A DNA stretch of 23,266 nucleotides from an uncultured Oscillospiraceae bacterium (GTDB taxonomy: Bacteria > Bacillota > Clostridia > Oscillospirales > Oscillospiraceae), in contig CAJULD010000046.1 in the NCBI GenBank assembly GCA_910587505.1, positions 1 to 23,266 on the forward strand. The letters are read 5' to 3'. Every line of letters begins with the position of its first letter. The first letter of the stretch is position 1. The notes beneath the pieces are model-generated. The model did not search any database and was not told where the DNA came from. It saw only the letters and a program-made list of their open reading frames with translations. Below are positions 1 to 7,537 of this stretch, piece by piece. The translations under genes and the position numbers were made by a program.

Positions 1-1
1 T

Positions 2-3000
2 CTGGTGAACATGGTCAACTATGACCAGCGCACCGGTTACTATGAGCTGGGCGAGACCCTGGGCTACAAGATCTTCAAGCTGGAAGGCATTGAAGGCGTC
101 GTGGTTGCCAACGAGTTTGCCAACCTGTACGGCACCTCCGTTCTGGCTGACGGCAAGACCAACCTGGAAGTCGCCAAGGACGACATCCGGACTCTGGACA
201 TTGCCACTGAGATCACCGCTGTCGGTGAGCGCTATGCTCTGTACACCCAGGACACCAAAAAGGTTCTGACCTTCACCAACGAGGGCCTGAACACCGTCAA
301 GGAGACCGGTGCTGCCACCGATATCTCCTCCGCTTCCAAGTTCCAGTCCACCTCCGGCATGCGTCTTTCCACCAGTGGTGCTGACGCTACCCAGTTCTAC
401 ATCAACTTTGGCCGCACCGGCAACAACACCTGCGACCAGCGTCTGGAGTTCACCGTGACCTTCCAGACTTCCAACGCGATGGCGTCCTTTGATTCTTACG
501 CCGGTGTGAACATCTCCTCTGTTGCCGCCCGCGACAACCTGGACAACACCGATGATAACAACTGGACTGTCAATACCGCTACCCTGGGCGATGCCGCGAC
601 GCTGCGGACGACGGATACCCCCACCGCCGGCAAGCTGAACGTTAACAACCGTGACTATGAGTTCGTTGCCGCTGATTATCCCGTGACCTTCAAGAAGGTC
701 ATCCGTGCCAACAACGACATCAGCTCCCAGGATCTGGCCGTGATCTATGGCATCTTTGGCGCTGCCGACAATACCATCGGCTCCTCCACCAGTGCCTGGA
801 CCAAGGACTGGATCACCGGTGACGTGTTTGTCGGCACCGTGAGCACCAACCCCATTACCCGCGAGGAAGAGGATCTCTCCAACAAGATTTCCTACAACCA
901 GTTTGTCGATACCTACATCAACCCCGAGACCTATGACGTGAACTGGAACGGTTCCGGCAACGGCGAGTGGGTCAAGTTCATCGACAATGACAACGACGGC
1001 GTCTGCGATTATGCCTTCCTGACCCAGTGCTGGCTGGACGAGGCCGTCGGCACCTACAAGAAGGGCGATAACACCATCACTGAGTATTATCAGTTCGATG
1101 AGGACAACAGCGACGTCCATTACATGGATGGCAACACTCCCGCCGTGGGCGATGTGGTTGTCTGCTCCCTGATCGATGGTCAGATCCTGGTGGAGCCCGC
1201 CAAGGACGTCACCAAGACCGTCAACAAGTATGACTGGAAGGACGACGTCATCACCACCACCGACGGTGACGAGTATGGCCAGTCCGAAATCACCAACTCC
1301 ACCGAGATGATGGGCCTGCTGGATACCATGGCTGACAAGACCGAGTACCGTATGTACTTCGATCACTTCGGCTATGTCCGCGCTTACGAGCTGCCCGGCG
1401 ACACTCAGTACGCTCTGCTGACCGAGATGTACGCCAGCAACAACGCTACCGGCGCTCTGGTTCAGAACTGGCCCATGACCGTCGAGCTGAAGGCCGGCGA
1501 TGAGGCCGTCAAGGAGTACAACGTCGGCAGCGGCAGCGATGGCTCCTTCGCCGCCCGCACTCCCTGGTCCACCGTCAACAGCGCTGTGGGTACCTTCACC
1601 TACAACAACTGGCTGCAGCCCGCCATCGCTCACCTGGGCGTGAGCCGCAACGGCTTCGGTCCTGTCCGTGAGCTGCCTGTCTTCGGCGCCTCCACTTATA
1701 CCTTCTGGAACGCCTGGCGTCAGAACGTCAAGGTTGTCAATGCTCTGGGCGTCAGCAGCGGTGCTGTAACCAGCGGCGAGTTCAACTATGGCCAGTATGT
1801 CCGCGGCGCTACCGTTGCGACCTCTCCTGTTACCACCAGCCGCACCAACGTGGCCATTGTCAACATCAATGGTGAGAACGCAGTCCTGAAGGGCGCTGCT
1901 CAGCTGCGTCTGAACAATCAGGGCAACGTGATGACCTGGCCTGATGGCACTGCCCGTTATGCTACCGATTACGTCCAGCTGGGCACCGGCGATGTAGCCA
2001 AGGCTCAGACCATGTATCCGGTCCATGCCAACTACAACGGCTGGAGCAATGTCTACGTCAACGCTGTTCACGACACTGAGTATTACATTGTCCACAACGG
2101 CGGCGTGGAGCACTTCACCGACTACGCCAACATGCCCAAGCTGACCCAGGCTGACAACTACATTTATGCTGCTTACGCTGTCGCCCGCGACACCTCCGCC
2201 GATAACGCCGATCGTCCCTACTGGGTTGCCGACGTCATCGTCTACGAGGTCCGTGACTGGAACGACAACTCCAAGAGCAGCGTCTCCCTGGCTTACTTCA
2301 ACCAGAGCCGTTACAGCGATCAGGTCCAGCTGCTGAAGACTCTGAACAACAACAGCACCAATCCCATGGTCGACCTGACTCCCTCCCGTCTGAACAGCTC
2401 CGGTCTGCCCTGGGGCGCTGACCGCGGCGCGTTCGATGAGTATGCCGGCTACGGCTTCTATCAGCTGTGGAACGCCAGCGAGATCACCGACGGTGCTATG
2501 ACCGCCCGCAACATCACCCCGATCACCAAGGACTTCAACAAGAATGGTATCTATGCCGGTACCATCACCCGCGTGAATCGTAACGCCACCGACGGCGGCT
2601 ACATCAGCGTGGATGTTCTCACCGCTACCGGCCCGGTCTCCTATTCTGTGTCCGTGACCAACAATGTTTACAGCATCACCACCGACCAGAAGCTGGGCAG
2701 CACCAACACCTACAATGAGGCCAACCAGCTGCGCTACAACAACCTTACCAGTAACGAGGTTTGCGTAGGCGACATGGTGATCTGGGTTGGCAGCGAGCCT
2801 ACCGCCGCCAACTGGGTCAACTCCGGCTTCGTTGTGAATCTGGGTAACACCAATCCCACCGCTCCCAACTTCAATCTGTGGAACAACGACACCGCCGTGT
2901 TCCTGTGGAATGACGGCAGATGGACTGGCCCGAATCCCGGCCTGTGGCAGCAGATCACTGCCGAGCAGGGCGTGCCCGCTCCCGATGCTGAGGCCCGCAA

Positions 3001-4123
3001 GCTGACTGTCAAGCAGGTTGGTCTGCCTGATAACAAGTCCTGGGATCTGACGGTTCCCGTTGGCTCCACTCAGGTGTACGACTTCACTACCGGTCAGTAT
3101 GCTGCTCCTGCTGGCTACACCCTGACCAGCGTCACTCCCGCTGCCGGTGGTGCTAACACGGTACTCGGTGTTCTGCCGGCTGGTACTAACGCAGCTTACA
3201 CCCTCACCGGCATTGCTGCTGTGAGCAGTGGTGACGATGAGATCGTCCTGAACTACACCATGGCTCCCACCAGCCTGACTGTCACTCTGGCGGATGGCGC
3301 GACCAACGCCTGGGCTGGCACCGGTGTCAACTACGCCATTACCGGTTCCGGTTCCGCCACCATCACCTCTGGTGCTACTATTGGTACTGGCGTTGCCTAC
3401 GGCAATGACTTCGAGCTGAAGTGGACTGGCAAGGCCAACTATACCTATACTGTCACCGCTGAGACGAACACAGGTGTTACTGTTGCGACTCTCACGCCTG
3501 GTGCTAACAATCAGTACACGGTGAAGGGTAATGTCAACGGTGTGGCTACCATCACGATCACCGCGAACTATGTCGCTCCAGCTCCCACTTCCTATGGTGT
3601 TACCGTCGTGCGTCCTGAGGATGGTTCCGTTGCCGTCAGTGCGGCTGCCCCCAATACCACTTGGGGTGGCAAATACACCGCAACGATCCAGACCGCGACT
3701 GGCTGGTTTACCACCGGCATTGATGTGACGGTCACCGATACCAACACTGGCGCTGTGATTCCCAGCACCTATGCGGGTACTACTCTGACCATCAGTCAGG
3801 CTGACGGCGCCGGTCACAACATCACCATCACCATCCGGGCGAATGGCGCGACCAAGGTTCCCTTCGTTGTTACCATTGACAACACTGCTAACAAGGGCGG
3901 TGCCTGGTCTCTGGCGAGTGCTGAGGGTACCCTCTCCGGTACGGCTCTTACCAATGCCACCACCATTTCCATGAAAGTTGGCCAGACCCTCTATGTCTTC
4001 GTGACTGATAATTCAGTGCCCACTATCGGCGGTATTACTCCGACTACGGCAACGAATTCGAACAATCAGACGGTCTACGTCTTCTCCGGCATTGATGCCG
4101 CGGCTACGCTGGCCATCAACTGA
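2..4123 (+). CDS. Giant surface protein, probably S-layer-associated (5' end outside window)
   Basis: The frame is already open at the left edge, and no ribosome site precedes the first GTG/ATG codons at 5 and 11, so the start lies outside the window. The 1,373 visible residues are rich in Asn, Thr, Asp, Gly and aromatics, with almost no Cys. The first ~1,000 residues align with the paralogue at the right edge (shared GYYELGE.LGYKIFKLE, VLADGKT.LEVAKDDIRTLD, GLNTVKETGAATDI). Near residue 325 the segment DNDNDGVCDYAFLT resembles a Ca-binding DxDxDG loop. From about residue 1,020 the protein becomes Thr/Val/Ala-rich beta-type modules like Ig-like or bacterial-repeat domains, unlike the paralogue's tail. 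Codon use is strongly biased in the first three quarters, suggesting high expression, and looser in the tail. Secretion and N-terminal SLH domains are inferred from similar Oscillospiraceae proteins; they are not visible here. Confidence 0.8.
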   Translation: MVNMVNYDQRTGYYELGETLGYKIFKLEGIEGVVVANEFANLYGTSVLADGKTNLEVAKDDIRTLDIATEITAVGERYALYTQDTKKVLTFTNEGLNTVKETGAATDISSASKFQSTSGMRLSTSGADATQFYINFGRTGNNTCDQRLEFTVTFQTSNAMASFDSYAGVNISSVAARDNLDNTDDNNWTVNTATLGDAATLRTTDTPTAGKLNVNNRDYEFVAADYPVTFKKVIRANNDISSQDLAVIYGIFGAADNTIGSSTSAWTKDWITGDVFVGTVSTNPITREEEDLSNKISYNQFVDTYINPETYDVNWNGSGNGEWVKFIDNDNDGVCDYAFLTQCWLDEAVGTYKKGDNTITEYYQFDEDNSDVHYMDGNTPAVGDVVVCSLIDGQILVEPAKDVTKTVNKYDWKDDVITTTDGDEYGQSEITNSTEMMGLLDTMADKTEYRMYFDHFGYVRAYELPGDTQYALLTEMYASNNATGALVQNWPMTVELKAGDEAVKEYNVGSGSDGSFAARTPWSTVNSAVGTFTYNNWLQPAIAHLGVSRNGFGPVRELPVFGASTYTFWNAWRQNVKVVNALGVSSGAVTSGEFNYGQYVRGATVATSPVTTSRTNVAIVNINGENAVLKGAAQLRLNNQGNVMTWPDGTARYATDYVQLGTGDVAKAQTMYPVHANYNGWSNVYVNAVHDTEYYIVHNGGVEHFTDYANMPKLTQADNYIYAAYAVARDTSADNADRPYWVADVIVYEVRDWNDNSKSSVSLAYFNQSRYSDQVQLLKTLNNNSTNPMVDLTPSRLNSSGLPWGADRGAFDEYAGYGFYQLWNASEITDGAMTARNITPITKDFNKNGIYAGTITRVNRNATDGGYISVDVLTATGPVSYSVSVTNNVYSITTDQKLGSTNTYNEANQLRYNNLTSNEVCVGDMVIWVGSEPTAANWVNSGFVVNLGNTNPTAPNFNLWNNDTAVFLWNDGRWTGPNPGLWQQITAEQGVPAPDAEARKLTVKQVGLPDNKSWDLTVPVGSTQVYDFTTGQYAAPAGYTLTSVTPAAGGANTVLGVLPAGTNAAYTLTGIAAVSSGDDEIVLNYTMAPTSLTVTLADGATNAWAGTGVNYAITGSGSATITSGATIGTGVAYGNDFELKWTGKANYTYTVTAETNTGVTVATLTPGANNQYTVKGNVNGVATITITANYVAPAPTSYGVTVVRPEDGSVAVSAAAPNTTWGGKYTATIQTATGWFTTGIDVTVTDTNTGAVIPSTYAGTTLTISQADGAGHNITITIRANGATKVPFVVTIDNTANKGGAWSLASAEGTLSGTALTNATTISMKVGQTLYVFVTDNSVPTIGGITPTTATNSNNQTVYVFSGIDAAATLAIN

Positions 4124-4163
4124 TTCCTCTCGCATCGCACAACCCCATGCTTGAATAAAGCAA

Positions 4164-4201
4164 AGACCCCCGGGGGCTTCGGCCCCTGGGGGTCTCTTTT
4201 T
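4164..4201 (+). terminator. Rho-independent terminator of the left surface gene
   Basis: A 14-bp stem (4164-4177 with 4182-4195, one G-T wobble), a TTCG tetraloop and a CTTTTT tail lie 40 bases after the TGA stop. This is a textbook intrinsic terminator and separates the surface gene from the ATPase-methyltransferase gene. Confidence 0.92.
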
Positions 4202-4223
4202 CCGCGCCGCCTGTATGCTCCTC

Positions 4224-4252
4224 TTGCAATTGCCGGGGAAATCATGTAAAAT
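4224..4252 (+). promoter_or_regulatory. SigmaA-type promoter of the ATPase-methyltransferase gene
   Basis: TTGCAA at 4224-4229, a 17-base spacer and TAAAAT at 4247-4252. It lies between the upstream terminator and the AAGGAG site at 4270-4275, so the gene appears to be a monocistronic unit. It also argues against the in-frame ATG at 4215 as the start, because that codon lies upstream of the promoter. Confidence 0.65.
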
Positions 4253-4286
4253 AAAGTCGAATAAACCTGAAAGGAGCGGTCGCGGC

Positions 4287-6080
4287 GTGAAGCTGTTTCA
4301 TGAGCTGTTTCCCGGCGTCAAACCAGACGAAATCACGGATATTCTGAAGAAGGATAACCTTACAATCCCGGCTGATTTCCGTTTTTCCCAAACCAATATC
4401 ATTATCGGGCCCAACGGCGCGGGAAAAACCCGGTTTTTAAACGCTCTACGAGAGCTTTACAGGAAGACGAAGAACACCTCCCTGCTCTACGGCTATTTTC
4501 CGGACCTGATGTCCCGCAGGCCGCCGAAGCCCTCCGGCAGAAAGCTGCGCAGGCACACCCTGCAGCAGTACCGCGATATGGACGGCATCGCCTTCGAGGA
4601 CTTTTTTCAGGAGGTGCAGGCGCAGAACGAGAAATTCCTCCTCCGCATTCTGGAGCCGGACAGCGAGAGCGAGCAGGCGGCAAACAACCGGACCATGCAG
4701 ATGATGATCGACTTCTTCAAATCCCTTACCGGCAAGTCGATCTGCTCTTCCGCTGAGGATGGTGAGGATCCGGATCTTATCACAGGCTTCATGGTGAGGG
4801 AGACCAGCGGCCGTCTCCTGCCGCTGGAAGAGGCGCTGGATGAAATTTCGCCGGGCGAGCGGATGCTGTTTTACATGTCGATCTTCCTGGCGCTGCAAAA
4901 GGAGGACCGGAGAAACCAGGTGATTATTCTGGACGAGCCGGAGAGTCACCTGCACCCCAGGGCGCTGCTGCAGTTTGTCCGTCTCCTGGGGGAAAAGTTC
5001 CCTCGGGCCACCATCTGGATTGCCACCCACAGCCTGTTCCTGCTGCCGGAGTATGAGTTTGAGAATATTGTTTATCTGGAAGACGGAGCGGTCCACAAGC
5101 GTAGCAGCAAATTGTATCAGGATGTTATTACGGATGTGCTGGGGGAAGGGCGAGAAAATGTCCGGCAGTTTTTTGCGTCCTATGCGCAGTGGCAGTATTA
5201 TGGGTTTATTGACAAGTGTTTTCAGAATCCTGCCACGGTTGTGGAGGCGAATCCCAAGGATGAGCAAGTAGGTATTTTTGTAGAAGCCTTGCAGAAAAGG
5301 TCTATTCGTAAAGTTCTGGATTTTGGCGGTGGAAGCGGCCGCTTGGGACTGAGTATGATGGAAGCCCAGGTCCCCCAATGGAAAGATGTTCTTTATGACA
5401 TATATGACCCACATCCGACGTACAAAGGCAAGGCATTCAATATCTTTACGAAGCTGGAGGATTGCAAAGAAAAATATGACTGCATCGTAATGATGAATGT
5501 ACTGCATGAAGTAGAGCCGGAGGATTGGCCCACATGGTTTGAGACAATACGCAATTTAATGGCCTTTGATGGATTTTTACTCTTTGTGGAGGTTAAAGCT
5601 CTGAGAGATGGAGAATATCCGAATGATAAAGGATATATGTTGCTGGGAGAGGAAGAATTGAATGTTCTTTTCGGAAAAGGAGCAGTTAAGACTGACTATC
5701 AGGTAGGATCCTCTATTGGTTTCTATTTTACCCGAGAAGAATTGAAGCATGTCACGGATTCAACTGTTCGTGCAGCCATTATACATTTGGAAGAACGCAT
5801 GTATAGAGAACTGTCCCAAATTCGAAATACAGAAAAAGAGCAGAGAGCTTCAGAGAGCGATGTGACTTCTGAAAAATTGGCGCGGAGAGGCGCGTATGCC
5901 CGCCGCTACGCCTTCCTGACGCAGCAGTACATCAACGCAAAGCTTTTTAATGATGAGCAGAAACTGAGGCAAGCTTATGCGGATATGGAAGACGATGATG
6001 AAGATGACGATGAAAATGGCATCAAAAAAGTGCAGCCGCCTGAACCCATCAGGCACATGGAACTTATTTACAACAGATAG
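4287..6080 (+). CDS. ABC/AAA-type ATPase fused to a SAM-dependent methyltransferase
   Basis: The start is the GTG at 4287, 11 bases after AAGGAG, giving 597 residues. Residues ~1-290 are a soluble P-loop ATPase of the AAA_21/AAA_15 type: Walker A GPNGAGKT (41-48), signature-like EISPGER (~187-193), Walker B VIILDEPESHLHP (~211-223) and switch histidine IWIATHS (~243). There are no membrane segments. Residues ~335-470 look like a class I methyltransferase: motif I VLDFGGGSGRLG (~342), then CIVMMNVLHEVEPEDW (~399) and GFLLFVEVKAL (~428). The C-terminus carries an Arg/Tyr-rich helix and an acidic DMEDDDEDDDE stretch (~567). Base composition falls sharply at the methyltransferase part and rises again near 5875. 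ATP-dependent sensing coupled to methylation, perhaps in phage defence or RNA/protein modification, is inference only. I do not recognise a named family with this fusion. Confidence 0.85.
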   Translation: MKLFHELFPGVKPDEITDILKKDNLTIPADFRFSQTNIIIGPNGAGKTRFLNALRELYRKTKNTSLLYGYFPDLMSRRPPKPSGRKLRRHTLQQYRDMDGIAFEDFFQEVQAQNEKFLLRILEPDSESEQAANNRTMQMMIDFFKSLTGKSICSSAEDGEDPDLITGFMVRETSGRLLPLEEALDEISPGERMLFYMSIFLALQKEDRRNQVIILDEPESHLHPRALLQFVRLLGEKFPRATIWIATHSLFLLPEYEFENIVYLEDGAVHKRSSKLYQDVITDVLGEGRENVRQFFASYAQWQYYGFIDKCFQNPATVVEANPKDEQVGIFVEALQKRSIRKVLDFGGGSGRLGLSMMEAQVPQWKDVLYDIYDPHPTYKGKAFNIFTKLEDCKEKYDCIVMMNVLHEVEPEDWPTWFETIRNLMAFDGFLLFVEVKALRDGEYPNDKGYMLLGEEELNVLFGKGAVKTDYQVGSSIGFYFTREELKHVTDSTVRAAIIHLEERMYRELSQIRNTEKEQRASESDVTSEKLARRGAYARRYAFLTQQYINAKLFNDEQKLRQAYADMEDDDEDDDENGIKKVQPPEPIRHMELIYNR

Positions 6081-6111
6081 CCCCCGAAAGCCCACGCCTT
6101 CGGGGGCTATC
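6076..6111. terminator. Hairpin at the ATPase-methyltransferase stop codon
   Basis: A perfect 13-bp stem (6076-6088 with 6099-6111) around a 10-base loop; the TAG stop is inside the left arm. The following tract (TCATTCTCT) is only moderately T-rich. It probably acts as a terminator or 3' stabiliser. Confidence 0.7.
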
Positions 6112-6178
6112 TCATTCTCTGTCCACACTGCCCGCGCATAAAACCGCAGTACCGTTACCGGGCAACAATATTAAACCA

Positions 6179-6210
6179 GCAGCGTCTCAGGGACGCGCTG
6201 CGCTTTTTCT
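6179..6210. terminator. Second hairpin in the convergent intergenic gap
   Basis: Arms 6179-6186 and 6192-6201 pair with a 2-base bulge. Rightward they are followed by GCTTTTTCT; leftward they are followed by TGGTTTAATATT, just past the 3' end of the leftward tail-like gene. It could terminate in both directions between two convergent genes. Confidence 0.5.
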
Positions 6211-6236
6211 GCGGCTTTTTCTTTCAGGAAAAACCA

Positions 6237-7262
6237 TTACAGCAGCGTTGCGCCCCAGTCGCAGAATACGAAGCTTCCGCCCGTGTTGCAGGCAAACCGG
6301 AAGCTGATCCGGGAATTTTCCGGGATGACGTCCTCACGGTAATAGATAAGTTCCTGCACGATTCGCCCGTCCCGCATTTTTGCCAGCCGCCGGGCGCTGG
6401 GCTGCCGCTCTTTGCCGTCCCAGGTAAAGGTCATCGTGCCGCCCTTTCCGGCGATCATGCAGCGGAGAATCACGATTCCCTGTTCCCCGCCTGCCAGCTC
6501 GTGGAGCGTGCGGGAGGCGGTGACGGTTCCGCCGTTGGTATATGTGTCCGCCAGCCCGTAGGTCTCAAAGCTGATCCAGGCGTTGTTGGCGCTGTAGACC
6601 GCCTCCAGCGGCCGGAGGGTGACCAGATACTCCACGCCGCCCAGAACATACAGCGAAATATCCACAGGGCGATAGGAATATGTCCCGCTGGCGGTATCCA
6701 GCGCAAGGTTAAGCTCCATCGTCTGCTCCACCGCGCCGGTCTCCTGGCTGGTCAGGGAAATCTGGAATCGCGCCGGGGTATTGGGCACATTTTCAAAAAA
6801 GTTGCCTGTCAGATTGAACCGCCGCAGCCGTCCCGACGCGGGCACTTTCAGCTTTCCGGTCATTGGCTGGCACGCCGCCAGATTGCCCTTGACCATGGAC
6901 AGCGGCGTAATTCCCGTAAATCCTGCCGCCAGCACGTCCGCCGTCAGCGCCGTATCGCTTTTTCCCGCAAAGCACAGGCCGTCCCAGAGTCTTGTCCCGC
7001 TGACTCCGGTGGAATTTTTCGCGGGATTCTGATGGAAGAGGCCGATCTGATGGGGGGCGGGGTCCATATTCTGCACCGCGCAGTAGTGGTTGTAGGCCAG
7101 CCGGCACAGCCGGTCCCGGCTACTGACCCGCAGCTCCGCGCCGTCGTCCCGGCCGCTGGTCAGTCCCGCCTCGATTTCCGCCATGGCGTGGTTGAAGTCC
7201 ACGCGCATGATCCGGTCCTGCTCGTCCCACTGAGGGAGGTGGAAATTTTCCGTGTAGTTCAT
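6237..7262 (-). CDS. Phage-tail-like hypothetical protein, copy 1
   Basis: The start is the ATG at 7262 (MNYTENFHLPQWDEQDRIMR), preceded by CTGAAAGGA; the frame is open further upstream, but that part is a conserved non-coding leader. The product has 341 residues, no signal peptide and no membrane segment. It is homologous along its whole length to the protein at 17947-18966, with shared NYTENxHLPQWDExDRIMR at the start, FxQxPAKxxxxVSGT in the middle, and TxTWDGK plus GGxFxFxDWGxxLL at the end. From memory, similar N-terminal segments occur in tail-associated proteins of Clostridia prophages. The middle and C-terminal parts look beta-rich, like receptor-binding or carbohydrate-binding modules. 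No other phage structural genes lie nearby. The exact function is unknown. Confidence 0.8.
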   Translation of the reverse strand: MNYTENFHLPQWDEQDRIMRVDFNHAMAEIEAGLTSGRDDGAELRVSSRDRLCRLAYNHYCAVQNMDPAPHQIGLFHQNPAKNSTGVSGTRLWDGLCFAGKSDTALTADVLAAGFTGITPLSMVKGNLAACQPMTGKLKVPASGRLRRFNLTGNFFENVPNTPARFQISLTSQETGAVEQTMELNLALDTASGTYSYRPVDISLYVLGGVEYLVTLRPLEAVYSANNAWISFETYGLADTYTNGGTVTASRTLHELAGGEQGIVILRCMIAGKGGTMTFTWDGKERQPSARRLAKMRDGRIVQELIYYREDVIPENSRISFRFACNTGGSFVFCDWGATLL

Positions 7263-7369
7263 AGAGTGGTTTCCTTTCAGAAGTGGATTCCGGCAAAAAA
7301 ACCGGTACACACTGGTGGTGTACCGGGAAAAAGTTTCTGTAATTTGTGCAACGGTAACCTGCACAAATT
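7263..7369 (-). promoter_or_regulatory. Leader of tail-like copy 1 with two stems (attenuator-like)
   Basis: Read leftward, the leader has a perfect 10-bp inverted repeat (7360-7369 with 7341-7350) and then a 9-bp hairpin (7318-7326 with 7302-7310) followed by seven Ts (7301-7295), about 30 bases before the ATG. The second element has the form of an intrinsic terminator but sits upstream of the gene rather than after it. The sequence is nearly identical in front of the paralogue at 17947. I could not assign a clear promoter; attenuation or an operator function is inference. Confidence 0.6.
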
Positions 7370-7462
7370 CAGTTGCGGCCAAAATCCGCAGCAGGAGCTT
7401 CTTAACCGCAGGTTTAAGCGTGCTTTTGCCGCGAAGCAAAAGTGCGCTCGTGGACCGTGAGT

Positions 7463-7482
7463 ACCGGGGGTGAATCCCCGGT
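7463..7482. promoter_or_regulatory. Inverted repeat overlapping the yqeC -35 element
   Basis: ACCGGGG (7463-7469) and CCCCGGT (7476-7482) form a 7-bp inverted repeat around GTGAAT. Its last base is the first base of the -35 hexamer. This is a plausible repressor or activator site for the selenium/molybdenum operon. The regulator is unknown. Confidence 0.4.
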
Positions 7483-7510
7483 TTACAAAGCCTCCCGCCC
7501 GTGTTATACT
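7482..7510 (+). promoter_or_regulatory. SigmaA-type promoter of yqeC-yqeB-selD
   Basis: TTTACA (7482-7487), 17-base spacer, TATACT (7505-7510) with an upstream TG giving an extended -10. The ribosome site AAGGAGGG (7526-7533) and ATG at 7538 follow. Confidence 0.75.
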
Positions 7511-7537
7511 GAAGCAGGAATAACGAAGGAGGGCGGG

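Noticed and set aside
4215..4286. Upstream ATG at 4215 as the start of the ATPase-methyltransferase
   Set aside because: It lies upstream of the predicted promoter and has no ribosome site; the GTG at 4287 follows AAGGAG and begins right before the conserved domain.
4446..5507. 353-residue open frame on the minus strand
   Set aside because: Antisense to the ATPase-methyltransferase gene; no family motif and no ribosome site.
7263..7439. N-terminal extension of tail-like copy 1 (open frame up to 7439), similar to an extension of copy 2 to 17869
   Set aside because: The in-frame similarity is explained by a conserved nucleotide leader with a hairpin and T7; good ribosome sites precede the ATGs at 7262 and 17947 instead.
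6501..7460. 319-residue open frame on the plus strand
   Set aside because: Antisense to the tail-like gene, which has a ribosome site, a full-length paralogue and a conserved leader.
7455..7537. Molybdenum cofactor riboswitch upstream of yqeC
   Set aside because: The hairpin is upstream of the promoter, not in the transcript, and the remaining 5' leader of about 20 bases is too short for a riboswitch.
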